In this document: one piece after another, positions 8,834-17,647 of the stretch | Numbering within the stretch: position 1 is the stretch's first letter | How the letters are laid out: every line of letters begins with the position of its first letter | Source of the DNA: Bacteroidales bacterium UBA5621 | GTDB taxonomy: Bacteria > Bacteroidota > Bacteroidia > Bacteroidales > VadinHA17 | NCBI GenBank assembly: GCA_002424525.1 | Contig: DIKJ01000236.1 | Span: 1-40,043 of the forward strand | DNA: 40,043 nt | Direction of reading: 5' to 3' | Notes under the pieces: generated by a model | The model's database searches: none | What the model was told of the DNA's origin: nothing | What the model saw: only the letters and a program-made list of their open reading frames with translations | Made by a program: the position numbers and the translations under genes

Positions 8834-9298
8834 ATGAAAACCAAACCAGTCATACTTGTAATAATTACTCTTATCCTTGGATTTGTGCTTGGCATGCTTA
8901 CTTCTGCCCAGCTCAGGCTCCACAGGCTGAAGCCGGTTCGTGTCTATTTCTCCGAGGAGCGCTTCAGGGAAGGATTCTATAATACCATTCAACCCGATGA
9001 GCAGCAGAGAGCCAGGATAGAAGTTATTCTCGACAAATATGCAAAGCTCAACAGCGAGCTTCAGAACGAGTTCCGGAAAGATCTGGAATCAAATATGAAG
9101 GCATTCAGAAAAGAGATTGACGCAAACCTCACAAAAGAGCAGATAGTCAGGCTGAAAGAGATGGATGACCGTCGCCAGGAAATGATAAGACAGGAGAGGA
9201 GAGATCAGGGAATTGACACCCTGAGAAGACGTGAAGGACGCCGGCCCGATTTCGACAGGAGAAGGATGAGGGAGAACCTGCCTCCACCTTCCCCGTAA
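8834..9298 (+). CDS. Membrane-anchored Spy/CpxP-like periplasmic protein
   Basis: A 154-residue protein with an N-terminal membrane anchor or uncleaved signal (VILVIITLILGFVLGML, about 6-22), then a helical, highly charged region (IQPDEQQRARIEVILDKYAKL, later LTKEQIVRLKEMDDRRQEMI) resembling the Spy/CpxP/ZraP-like helical hairpins that sense envelope stress, including the LTxEQ-type motif. The tail from about 130 is rich in Arg and Asp and ends in Pro residues. It starts 7 bp after the previous gene, completing a sigma factor, anti-sigma-like, CpxP-like trio. Family membership is a pattern-level judgement. Confidence 0.72.
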   Translation: MKTKPVILVIITLILGFVLGMLTSAQLRLHRLKPVRVYFSEERFREGFYNTIQPDEQQRARIEVILDKYAKLNSELQNEFRKDLESNMKAFRKEIDANLTKEQIVRLKEMDDRRQEMIRQERRDQGIDTLRRREGRRPDFDRRRMRENLPPPSP

Positions 9299-9325
9299 AT
9301 ACCGGGAGATGATACTACAGGCGTG

Positions 9326-11554
9326 TCAGCCGGTAAATAAAAGATAATCGAGCAGAATCGGCAGATCATCCTGGTTGACTCCCAGAGAGATCAGCAGCGA
9401 CTCATCTTCGGAAAAGATATTTATGAATTCATCAAGAGAGATCTCTCCGCTGTTATAGCTCAGCCGGTATAACTCAATCGCTTCCTTCCTGTTCCCCTTG
9501 CATAACGACAGATGGCCCATGTTGATATAATCGTGAGCATTAAGCCTGCCCTCAGAGAGCCGGTCATAGTATTTTTCTGAGTCACCGAACCTCCCCAGTG
9601 CTAAGTAACAGTAAGCTATTGGCCTGAGAATCTTAAGGTTTCCGGGTTCGTGGTACTCCACCCTGAAATAGTATTTCAGCGCCGATTCATAATCCTTCAG
9701 ATCGAGATTGCAATGTCCGGTCATGATGATCGTATGAATGTTGTCAGGCTCCATGTCATGAGCCTGAAGATAATACTCAAGAGCTTCCTCATTCCTTCCG
9801 AGTCGCCTCAGACATAATCCTGCTTTCTTCAGGGTCCAGACCTTCCTGTCAATAAGCTCTGCCCTCTTGTATAACTTCAGGGCCTCTTCATAATCCTTGT
9901 TCTGCTGGTGGCAATACCCCGCCTTTTCATACAGCTGGGAATCGGTGGTTCTTTCCCTGAGCTGTTTAAGGAAGATCGCAAGAGCATCATCATAAAAACC
10001 CTTGCTGAAAAAATAGTCGGCAAGACCTGCTTCCGCATCCGGAGCGTTACAGGTCATCCTGAAAAACTCTGAATTGTAAATATCCAACTTCCCCAGGAAA
10101 ATATCCTCAAACTCCTTCCTGTAGGGCGATAGCTTGAAAAACCTGTATATATCCTGCAGATACTGAGTAACGATAGTCCTGAAACTCCTGTATGGATCTG
10201 CAGCATTCTCCTCTTCGTTTAATTGCTGAAGACCCTCAAGCTCCATACGGAATACCTTGAGCATCATTTTCTTCTGGGCCGAAGGAAGATATTTGAGATT
10301 CAGCAGAAGTGAATACTTGTCGGAGTTGCAGATAAAAGGGGTCTTGTATAGTGCTTCAGCAAGCTCATTTGTGCCTGGCCCGAGAATCTTATCCCTGAAT
10401 ATTTCATCGACTGTTTCATGATCGGGATGAAAGGGGACGAACCAGTTCTGAAAATCCTTGAAAAAATCAAAATGTTTCAGATTGGCAAAAGCCGACATAT
10501 AAACATCAGCTCCTTCCATCTGAAGCTCTGTGAGCTCTTCCATCGTTTTGAAGATCTCCTCCGAATCACTGAACATCTCCGCCCAGTCCGGATTTTTCTC
10601 TTCGTCCCTGTCGCCCGGCAGAATATTGTCGAGGCCGAGCTTTTCATCAATTCCCGGCTTTAACCTGGCAACTTTCGGAATGATCTCGTCCTGAAGCTTT
10701 TTACTCAGCTTTTCCGTCTCCCTCGACCTGATAGTCTGAAAAACAATTATCCTGCAGTGCTCCCTGAATCTGGTCCCTTCGCTCAGCTTCCTTATCCTCT
10801 CAATAACCTCGGGATAGAGAAGTACTCTCTCATTATAGTAATGCAGGGTCAGGATCAGGCCTGTCAGGGCTCGTTCCATAATATGGTCTGTTGCCGCTTC
10901 GTAAAAATCTGTCAGGTACATAAGCTTTTCCGGCTGCCAGGTCCTTAACCCGCTCAGCGTAATGGCACTGACGAAGAGGCCGGCCTCATGCCACCTGAAC
11001 TTTCCGGAATTCATAATAATGTCAACCAGACTACTTTCGGCTTCATCATAATGATCAGTGAGCCATAAGTGATTGAAAATATTGCTTATAAGCTGTTTGT
11101 GCTTCCTTGAGATCTCCGAGTCAGGGTCAGGATTGAACTCGTGGCTGAGTTTGAGCCACTCATCCAGCTCCGATTTGAACATCAGATCATCAACGGTCTC
11201 GACTATTGATTTGCCTGTCAGCCTCTGCTCTTTTTCCGTCTGCTGTCTGACCCAGTATGTGTGCCACCCCGAATAATGTGACAATATGTCCTGACGGACA
11301 CGGTCAGAAAGGCTCAGAATCGACTGAATGAGCTTTAAATATATCCGTCCCCGCTCCGGATCATTTATTCCTTCAATGGTGTAGGTAAGCATGTTCCGGT
11401 AGGTCATGACTATATCATTATACTCGTCACGCAAATTGCCCGACTGTGAGTCGGTAATCATATCTTCAAGAATATCAAGGCTTTGCTTGATTTTCCTTGC
11501 CGAGACCAGACGACATAGTTTTTTATGCTGGTTATTTATTCTGGTAACATTCAT
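9326..11554 (-). CDS. Large TPR-repeat protein
   Basis: A 742-residue, largely helical protein without a signal peptide or membrane helix. The C-terminal third (about 515-700) holds five or so tetratricopeptide repeats with the W/L-G-Y-A-F-A-P pattern, for example YEKAGYCHQQNKDYEEALKL, LKKAGLCLRRLGRNEEALEY and IMTGHCNLDLKDYESALKYY. The N-terminal two thirds are helical and charged but show no repeat I can name. TPRs are protein-interaction scaffolds; the partner is unknown. It stands alone on its strand, 27 bp from the convergent CpxP-like gene and divergent from ygiQ with 173 bp between. That divergent gap holds AT-rich stretches (TAATTTTC, TAATTTTA) close to, but not matching, TAnnTTTG. Confidence 0.85.
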   Translation of the reverse strand: MNVTRINNQHKKLCRLVSARKIKQSLDILEDMITDSQSGNLRDEYNDIVMTYRNMLTYTIEGINDPERGRIYLKLIQSILSLSDRVRQDILSHYSGWHTYWVRQQTEKEQRLTGKSIVETVDDLMFKSELDEWLKLSHEFNPDPDSEISRKHKQLISNIFNHLWLTDHYDEAESSLVDIIMNSGKFRWHEAGLFVSAITLSGLRTWQPEKLMYLTDFYEAATDHIMERALTGLILTLHYYNERVLLYPEVIERIRKLSEGTRFREHCRIIVFQTIRSRETEKLSKKLQDEIIPKVARLKPGIDEKLGLDNILPGDRDEEKNPDWAEMFSDSEEIFKTMEELTELQMEGADVYMSAFANLKHFDFFKDFQNWFVPFHPDHETVDEIFRDKILGPGTNELAEALYKTPFICNSDKYSLLLNLKYLPSAQKKMMLKVFRMELEGLQQLNEEENAADPYRSFRTIVTQYLQDIYRFFKLSPYRKEFEDIFLGKLDIYNSEFFRMTCNAPDAEAGLADYFFSKGFYDDALAIFLKQLRERTTDSQLYEKAGYCHQQNKDYEEALKLYKRAELIDRKVWTLKKAGLCLRRLGRNEEALEYYLQAHDMEPDNIHTIIMTGHCNLDLKDYESALKYYFRVEYHEPGNLKILRPIAYCYLALGRFGDSEKYYDRLSEGRLNAHDYINMGHLSLCKGNRKEAIELYRLSYNSGEISLDEFINIFSEDESLLISLGVNQDDLPILLDYLLFTG

Positions 11555-11727
11555 AATAACTATTGCGTGAGTTCCTTTTCACAATTTAAAAATACACACC
11601 CGGAACACCTCCTGCAACAATCAGGCCGTTCGGAATTAATGACATTCTTGTCTGATAAACATCACAATCTCCTACAAGTTAGTAATTTTCAGTAATTTTA
11701 CCGTACGGATTATTTACCGGAAGTTCA

Positions 11728-13503
11728 ATGGGCTGGTTACCTGCTACAAAAAAAGAGATTGATCTGCTTGGATGGGAGCAACCCGATGTGGTACTATTCA
11801 GCGGGGATGCCTATGTTGACCATCCATCATTCGGAACAGCGGTAATTGCGAGAGTCATTGAGGACGAGGGGCTGAGAGTAGCTATTGTCCCCCAGCCTAA
11901 CTGGAAGGATGACCTGAGGGATTTCACCAAGATGGGCAAACCGAAGTATTTTTTTGGTGTTACGGCAGGGAACATGGACTCAATGGTCAATCATTACACT
12001 GCAACACGACGCCTGCGCTCCGACGATGCGTTTACCCCGGGCGGCAAGGCGGGCTTCAGGCCCGACTATCCCACAATCGTTTATACTGAGATACTTAAGA
12101 AGATCTACCCCGATGTGCCTGTGGTGATCGGGGGTATAGAGGCCTCAATGCGCCGCCTTACACATTATGATTACTGGAAAGATAAGCTTGACCCTTCGAT
12201 CCTTTTAACAAGCGGGGCAGACATGCTTGTTTATGGAATGGGGGAACAACCTGTACGCGAGCTGGTGAGGCTTCTTTCCAGAGGCATCCCTTTTGCCTCA
12301 CTGAAAACAATACCCCAGACTGCTGTCAGGGCCGGAAAGAACGATCCTGTACCTTCACAGAAAAACTGGAAGAATATCTTCCTCCACCCATTCGAAAAAT
12401 GCGTTTCCGACAAGGTTCTCTTTGCTGAAAATTTTGTTGTGTTTGAAAGGGAATCGAACAGGATCGGGTCAGCAAGGCTTATTGAAGGTGCCGGCGATTC
12501 CCAGGTGATTGTGAATCCACCCTTTGCACCGGCGGATGAGCGCGAAGCCGACCGTTCATATGATCTCCCCTTTGAGTACAGGCCTCATCCCCGATACGAT
12601 AAAAAGGAGAATATACCTGCTTACGAGATGATTAAATTTTCTGTCAATATTCACAGGGGATGCTTCGGGGGATGCAGTTTCTGTGCCATATCTGCGCACC
12701 AGGGGAGACAGATCATAAGCAGGTCGGAGGGATCTGTCCTCCGGGAGGTCGGAAAGATATCACGATTGCCGGGATTTAAGGGTTATATTTCCGATCTCGG
12801 GGGCCCCTCCGCAAATATGTACCGGATGACAGCCAGAAATCCGGATAAATGCAGGAAATGTTCAAGACCGTCCTGTATATGGCCCGCTGTCTGCCAGAAC
12901 CTTGATGTCAGTCATGCCAGCCTGACTGCTCTTTATCGAAAAGTCAGAAGGACTGAAGGGATCAAAAAAGCATTTATCGGAAGCGGAATAAGATATGACC
13001 TGTTGTTCCCGGAATGGAACAAAAATGCCGGAAAGGCAGAGAAGGATTATCTTGAAGAGCTTATAGTAAATCACACATCGGGCAGGTTGAAGGTTGCCCC
13101 TGAACATACTTCGCTGAAAGTCCTTAATTACATGCGAAAAGCCCCCTTCTCCCTTTTCAGGACAATGAGAGCAGGTTTTGAGAAAGTGAAAACTGCTCAC
13201 GGGCTTAATTATGAGATTGTTCCGTATTTTATTTCTTCTCACCCCGGTTGTACCGCCAGCGATATGGGAGAGCTGGCTGATGAGGTCAGGAGCCTTGGCA
13301 TCAAACCTGAGCAGGTTCAGGATTTTACACCAACCCCGATGACTCTTTCAACACTCATGTATTACACAGGATTCGATCCTTACACCGGAAAAAAGCTTTA
13401 CGTTGCCAGGAGCAGAACCGACAAGAACCGGCAAAAGGATCAATTTTTCTGGTACAAAAAAAAGGCCGGGAAGCAAAACAATCCCGGCTTTCTGAAAACT
13501 TGA
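11728..13503 (+). CDS. YgiQ family radical SAM protein
   Basis: A 591-residue member of the YgiQ (UPF0313) radical SAM group. An N-terminal domain of about 290 residues carries the family signature DAYVDHPSFG (27-36) and VVIGGIEASMRR; then comes the radical SAM [4Fe-4S] motif CFGGCSFC with Cys312, Cys316 and Cys319, an internal Cys-rich stretch (CRKCSRPSCIWPAVC) and the VAPEHTS and VPYFISSHPGC segments. These proteins are cytoplasmic and their reaction is not established. The length is close to that of the family. The last 15 or so codons overlap the hairpin that terminates the converging hydrogenase operon. Confidence 0.93.
   Translation: MGWLPATKKEIDLLGWEQPDVVLFSGDAYVDHPSFGTAVIARVIEDEGLRVAIVPQPNWKDDLRDFTKMGKPKYFFGVTAGNMDSMVNHYTATRRLRSDDAFTPGGKAGFRPDYPTIVYTEILKKIYPDVPVVIGGIEASMRRLTHYDYWKDKLDPSILLTSGADMLVYGMGEQPVRELVRLLSRGIPFASLKTIPQTAVRAGKNDPVPSQKNWKNIFLHPFEKCVSDKVLFAENFVVFERESNRIGSARLIEGAGDSQVIVNPPFAPADEREADRSYDLPFEYRPHPRYDKKENIPAYEMIKFSVNIHRGCFGGCSFCAISAHQGRQIISRSEGSVLREVGKISRLPGFKGYISDLGGPSANMYRMTARNPDKCRKCSRPSCIWPAVCQNLDVSHASLTALYRKVRRTEGIKKAFIGSGIRYDLLFPEWNKNAGKAEKDYLEELIVNHTSGRLKVAPEHTSLKVLNYMRKAPFSLFRTMRAGFEKVKTAHGLNYEIVPYFISSHPGCTASDMGELADEVRSLGIKPEQVQDFTPTPMTLSTLMYYTGFDPYTGKKLYVARSRTDKNRQKDQFFWYKKKAGKQNNPGFLKT
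13456..13488 (-). terminator. Intrinsic terminator of the hydrogenase operon, inside the ygiQ 3' end
   Basis: Read on the minus strand, GCCGGGA (13488-13482) pairs perfectly with TCCCGGC (13471-13465) across a 10-nt loop, then one C and eight T (13463-13456). It is a strong rho-independent terminator for transcripts coming from hndA, whose stop lies about 30 bp upstream. It sits within the ygiQ coding region on the other strand, shaping the tail AGKQNNPGF. In the + direction the T run (TTTCTG) is poor. Confidence 0.8.
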
Positions 13504-13518
13504 AGAAAACTAAATCTG

Positions 13519-14001
13519 CTACTCGTATTCCTTGAGAATATTCCTGACATCATCCGGAGCCACCCGGCCATAGGTTTTGTCACCTACAAGAACAACCGGA
13601 GCCAATCCGCAAGCACCCACGCACCTGAGGCTTGAAAGCGAGAATTTGCCATCTTTTGAGGTCTGGCCTACCTGAAGTCCAAGCTCCTTTTTGAATTCAT
13701 CAAGTACCTTTTCGGCTCCGCGGACATAGCATGCTGTACCCATGCATATGCTTATGGGGTGCCTTCCCTTGGGTGTCATTGTGAAGAAGGAGTAAAACGT
13801 TACTACTCCGTATATCTTGGCGACAGGCACATCGAGCTCATTTGAGACAACCTCCTGCACCTCTGCAGGGAGGTAGCCAAAATGCTCCTGACATTTATGC
13901 AATACATTGATAAGCTCCTGGGGATCCTTTCCGAATGATCCGCATATCTCCCTTATCTTTTCGATATCTTCCTGTCTTAATTCTATTTTTATACTTGACA
14001 T
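13519..14001 (-). CDS. hndA: NAD(P)-linked [FeFe] hydrogenase, NuoE-like subunit (HndA/HydC)
   Basis: A 160-residue NuoE-type thioredoxin-like [2Fe-2S] protein. The helical N-terminus contains ELINVLHKCQEHFGYLP and the motif GVVTFYSFF. The cluster ligands are Cys86 and Cys91 (CMGTAC) and Cys127 and Cys131 (CVGAC), all present. In hydrogenases of this class the subunit works next to the flavin subunit in electron transfer to or from NAD(P)H. It is the last gene of the operon, 31 bp after hndD, whereas in the classical hndABCD order it comes first. A strong terminator follows. Confidence 0.93.
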   Translation of the reverse strand: MSSIKIELRQEDIEKIREICGSFGKDPQELINVLHKCQEHFGYLPAEVQEVVSNELDVPVAKIYGVVTFYSFFTMTPKGRHPISICMGTACYVRGAEKVLDEFKKELGLQVGQTSKDGKFSLSSLRCVGACGLAPVVLVGDKTYGRVAPDDVRNILKEYE

Positions 14002-14032
14002 GATACAGAATTTTATGTTGAACTTTGTTGAT

Positions 14033-15817
14033 TTAGTGTTTTACCACGATCTTTTTCTTTCTTTCAAAATAATGTGTGTGAAGCAGATGGTGGGCTTTTT
14101 CGCTGTTTGGGCTGCCTAAAAACTCTTCATAGAGCTTTATTATGAAAGGATTCTCATGTGATTTCCGGAGGGGTTTCTTTTTGTCTTCAGCGTAAATTGC
14201 TGCTACCCTGGCTTTTATTATCTCTGAGTTGCCATGATGCAGTGGCTGGCCTCCACCTCCGATACAGCCTCCGGGACATGCCATCACCTCAATTGCGTGG
14301 AACTGCGATTTTCCTGATCTTACATCATCCAGCAGTTTTCGTGCGTTCCCCAGTCCGTGAGCGATTCCAATTCTGATGGGCAGCCCGTCAAAGTCTATAG
14401 TGGCCTCCCTGACTCCTTCCAGGCCTCTCAGTTCATTGAAATCAAGCCTCTCTAACTTTTTACCGGTCTGGAGTTCATAAGCGGTACGCACCGCTGCTTC
14501 AATGACTCCTCCGGTTGTTCCGAATATGACACCTGCACCTGTCGACTCACCCAGGGGAGAATCAAAGTCATCATCTTCAAGATTGTTAAGGTCGATATTT
14601 GCCTGCTTAATAAAAGCTGCCAGCTCCCTTGTTGAAATTGAGAAATCGACATCCGGATTGTTATCGGTTGAGAACTCGCCCCTCTGGCATTCATATTTCT
14701 TGGCAAGGCATGGCATTATTGAAACAACAACCAGATCCTTTCTGTTAACGCCTATCTTATCTGCAAAGTAAGTATTTGCTATTGCGCCGAACATCTGCTG
14801 GGGTGATTTTGCTGTAGATGGTACATCTTTCAGATCGGGAAAGTAGTATTCAAAGAAATTGACCCATCCCGGGCAACATGATGTCAGTATAGGAAGTCTG
14901 GCTGTTTTATCACCGCTGAGATGTCTGTTGAGCCTGTCGAGGAGCTCTGTCCCCTCTTCCATAATGGTAAGGTCGGCAGCAAAGTCGGTGTCGAAAACGT
15001 AATCAAATCCCAGTGACCTCAGTGCAGAAACCATTTTCCCGGTTACAAGGGTACCGGGTTCCATTCCGAACTCTTCTCCGAGAGCTGCCCTGACGGCGGG
15101 AGCAGTCTGTACAATTACTGTTTTTGACGGATCGGCAAGAGCTCTCAGCACGTCCGGTGTATGATCAACCTCCGTAAGTGCTCCTGTCGGGCAGACAGCG
15201 ACACACTGACCGCAGTAGGTACAGGTGGAATGCTCCAGGTTTTGCTCGAAGGCGGGAGCCACAGCCGACATAAACCCGCGGTTTACAGCCGACAATGCGC
15301 CAACAGTCTGAATTTCGTTGCACATCATCTCGCAACGGCGGCACATGATGCACTTGTCGAGATCTCTTATGATAGACGGAGAGGTGTCGAGACGGTAAGT
15401 CGACATTGCGGCAATCTCCTGTCCGGGTATCTCGCGGATGCCCAGTTTGTGAGCCATCGATTGAAGTTCGCAGGTCCCCGATTTTGCGCAAATAAGGCAA
15501 TCCTTGGGATGATCGGAAAGAATGAATTCCATAACTGTCCTGCGGGCATTCAGTACCCTGGTGGTATGAGTTCTGACAACCATACCCTCTTCACAATTCG
15601 TAGCACATGAAGGGGCGAGGTTACGGCGGCCATCAACCTCAACAACACATATCCGGCACCCTGCAGGTTTGTTCTCAATATTCATATCCTTCAGCTCCAT
15701 GTAACAGAGGACCGGTATTTCGATCCCCAGGAGTCTGGCCGCCTTGTTTATTGTTGTACCGCGGGGTACTTCAACTGCCCGGTTATCTATCGTAAGTTTT
15801 ATTGTTTCCATCTGCAC
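14033..15817 (-). CDS. hndD: [FeFe] hydrogenase catalytic subunit (HndD/HydA)
   Basis: A 594-residue catalytic subunit for reversible H2 formation. In order it has: an N-terminal [2Fe-2S] domain (Cys38, Cys54, Cys57, Cys71), a His-ligated [4Fe-4S] site (His103, Cys107, Cys110, Cys116), two [4Fe-4S] motifs (Cys156/159/162/166 and Cys199/202/205/209), then the H-cluster domain with L1 TSCCPGW (312-318, including the proton-relay Cys), L2 MPCLAKKYE (368-376) and L3 MACPGGCIGGGGQP near the C-terminus. A C-terminal small-subunit-like segment (FLGSPNSEKAHHLLHTHY) is fused, as usual. All H-cluster Cys are present. With NuoE- and NuoF-like partners it fits the trimeric or tetrameric NAD(P)-dependent, possibly electron-bifurcating, type. 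The maturases HydE, HydF and HydG are not in the window. Confidence 0.97.
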   Translation of the reverse strand: MQMETIKLTIDNRAVEVPRGTTINKAARLLGIEIPVLCYMELKDMNIENKPAGCRICVVEVDGRRNLAPSCATNCEEGMVVRTHTTRVLNARRTVMEFILSDHPKDCLICAKSGTCELQSMAHKLGIREIPGQEIAAMSTYRLDTSPSIIRDLDKCIMCRRCEMMCNEIQTVGALSAVNRGFMSAVAPAFEQNLEHSTCTYCGQCVAVCPTGALTEVDHTPDVLRALADPSKTVIVQTAPAVRAALGEEFGMEPGTLVTGKMVSALRSLGFDYVFDTDFAADLTIMEEGTELLDRLNRHLSGDKTARLPILTSCCPGWVNFFEYYFPDLKDVPSTAKSPQQMFGAIANTYFADKIGVNRKDLVVVSIMPCLAKKYECQRGEFSTDNNPDVDFSISTRELAAFIKQANIDLNNLEDDDFDSPLGESTGAGVIFGTTGGVIEAAVRTAYELQTGKKLERLDFNELRGLEGVREATIDFDGLPIRIGIAHGLGNARKLLDDVRSGKSQFHAIEVMACPGGCIGGGGQPLHHGNSEIIKARVAAIYAEDKKKPLRKSHENPFIIKLYEEFLGSPNSEKAHHLLHTHYFERKKKIVVKH

Positions 15818-15828
15818 TTATTCTTTGA

Positions 15829-17622
15829 TTAATGAATGATGATTGCGTCAAACTTGCATTTCTCCTTGCAGGCGCCACATTTGATGCATATCTCGGGATT
15901 GATGACATGAGGCTCTTTGCGTACTCCGGTTATCGCATTCACCGGGCATACTCTTGCACAAGCGGTACACCCCACACAATTTGCCTCGATTATGAAGTAT
16001 TCCATCAGATCGCGGCACTGGCCTGCCGGACATTTTTTCACGGTCACATGCGATACATACTCCTCAATGAAATTATCAAGCGTTGAGAGTACGGGATTGG
16101 GTGAGCTCTGACCGAGTCCGCAAAGAGAGGTATCCTTTATGACCTTGCTCATGTTCCTCAGGCGGTCGAGATCGGCTGGTGTACCCTTCCCTTTTGTAAT
16201 GTGTTCGAGAAGTTCATGCAGACGCTTATTGCCTATCCTGCATGGGGAGCATTTGCCGCAGGACTCTTCGACGGTAAACTCAAGAAAGAATTTGGCTACC
16301 GATACCATACAGTCATCTTCGTCCATTACTATCAGACCTCCGGATCCCATCATCGACCCGGCTGCAACGAGGTTGTCGAAGTCTATGGGTGTGTCGAGGT
16401 GCTTTTCTGTCAGACAACCGCCGGAGGGTCCTCCGGTCTGTGCCGCCTTGAATTTTTTTCCGTCTCTTATTCCGCCGCCGATCTCAAAAATAACCTCACG
16501 AAGGGTTGTTCCCATGGGTACTTCAACCAGTCCTACATTATTTATTTTGCCGGCGAGGGCAAAAACCTTTGTACCTTTTGACTTTTCTGTTCCGATACTT
16601 CTGAACCAGTCTGCACCCTTGAGGATAACAGGCGATATGCAGGCAAACGTCTCCACGTTGTTGACATTGGTGGGTTTACCCCTGAATCCCGATTCTGCAG
16701 GGAAGGGAGGCTTCACTGTTGGCTCGCCTCTCAGTCCTTCCATTGAATGGATTAAAGCGGTCTCCTCACCACAGACGAAGGCCCCGGCCCCATATTTGAT
16801 CTCGATATCGAAATTAAAACCTGTTCCCATGATATTGTTGCCCAGCAGTCCGTACTCCCGTGCCTGGCTGATCGCTGTTTTAAGCCTTGCCACTGCCAGC
16901 GGGTACTCGGCGCGTATATATATCAACCCCTTGCCGGCGCCGATGCAGTAACCGCATATGGCCATTGCCTCGAGCACTGCATGTGGATCGCCTTCAAGGA
17001 CCGACCTGTCCATAAAGGCACCGGGGTCCCCTTCATCGGCATTACAGACAACATATTTCTCTTCAGCCTGGTTATTCCGGGCAATTTCCCATTTTAGTCC
17101 TGTCGGGAAACCGCCACCACCTCTGCCTCTTAGCCCAGAATCCTTGATTATCTTTATCGCATCGTCTGGTGTAAGTTCCGTAAGTGCTTTAGCCAGGGCC
17201 TCGTAGCCATTGGCGGCTATCGCCTCTTCTATATTTTCCGGATCTATTATCCCGCAGTTCCTCAGTACTATTCTGAGTTGCTTTTTGAATGGTGACAGCT
17301 CCGGCTCGGTAGAAAGTATCTTCCGGGAAACAGGATCTTTGTGCAGTAAACGTTCAACCTTGCGGCCTTTAAGCACATGTTCGGTAACTATTTCAGCTGC
17401 ATCGTCGGGGGTAACACGGGTATATATCACCTCGCCCGGCATCACTCTAACGACCGGACCAAGTCCGCACAGGCCGAAACAGCCTGTTCTTACGACCTGT
17501 ATCTCGTTTTCAAGGGCAAAGGCCTCAATCTCGAGTTGAAGGTTATCGAAGATTGCTTCGCTGTTCAGGTTGCTGCAGCCGGTTCCGCTGCATACCATTA
17601 TTTGCATCCTGTATTGTGACAT
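15829..17622 (-). CDS. hndC: NAD(P)-linked [FeFe] hydrogenase, NuoF-like flavin subunit (HndC/HydB)
   Basis: A 597-residue flavoprotein. The N-terminal thioredoxin-like [2Fe-2S] domain has Cys11, Cys16, Cys48 and Cys52. The NuoF core holds the FMN/NAD-binding motif GRGGGGFPTG (166-175), CNADEGDPGAFMDR (193-206) and GAGAFVCGEETALIHSMEG, and then the ESCGKCSPCRIG plus SLCGLG [4Fe-4S] ligands. A C-terminal two-cluster ferredoxin domain follows (CVGCTACARVCP and CIKCGACKEKC). This architecture is that of HydB/HndC. It exchanges electrons between NAD(P)H and the iron-sulfur chain and is the likely site of bifurcation if the enzyme bifurcates, which sequence alone does not settle. Neighbours lie 25 bp upstream and 11 bp downstream. 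Confidence 0.96.
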   Translation of the reverse strand: MSQYRMQIMVCSGTGCSNLNSEAIFDNLQLEIEAFALENEIQVVRTGCFGLCGLGPVVRVMPGEVIYTRVTPDDAAEIVTEHVLKGRKVERLLHKDPVSRKILSTEPELSPFKKQLRIVLRNCGIIDPENIEEAIAANGYEALAKALTELTPDDAIKIIKDSGLRGRGGGGFPTGLKWEIARNNQAEEKYVVCNADEGDPGAFMDRSVLEGDPHAVLEAMAICGYCIGAGKGLIYIRAEYPLAVARLKTAISQAREYGLLGNNIMGTGFNFDIEIKYGAGAFVCGEETALIHSMEGLRGEPTVKPPFPAESGFRGKPTNVNNVETFACISPVILKGADWFRSIGTEKSKGTKVFALAGKINNVGLVEVPMGTTLREVIFEIGGGIRDGKKFKAAQTGGPSGGCLTEKHLDTPIDFDNLVAAGSMMGSGGLIVMDEDDCMVSVAKFFLEFTVEESCGKCSPCRIGNKRLHELLEHITKGKGTPADLDRLRNMSKVIKDTSLCGLGQSSPNPVLSTLDNFIEEYVSHVTVKKCPAGQCRDLMEYFIIEANCVGCTACARVCPVNAITGVRKEPHVINPEICIKCGACKEKCKFDAIIIH

Positions 17623-17647
17623 GGTTATATCCTCTCCAGTTATTTTT

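Noticed and set aside
11555..11727. tRNA or small RNA gene in the gap between the TPR and ygiQ genes
   Set aside because: No cloverleaf, no hairpin plus T run and no exact TAnnTTTG box seen; it probably just holds two divergent promoters.
16139..16951. 270-codon open frame on the + strand opposite hndC
   Set aside because: It is the antisense shadow of a strongly conserved flavoprotein gene, is Ser/Pro/Arg-rich without a domain pattern and has no promoter of its own.
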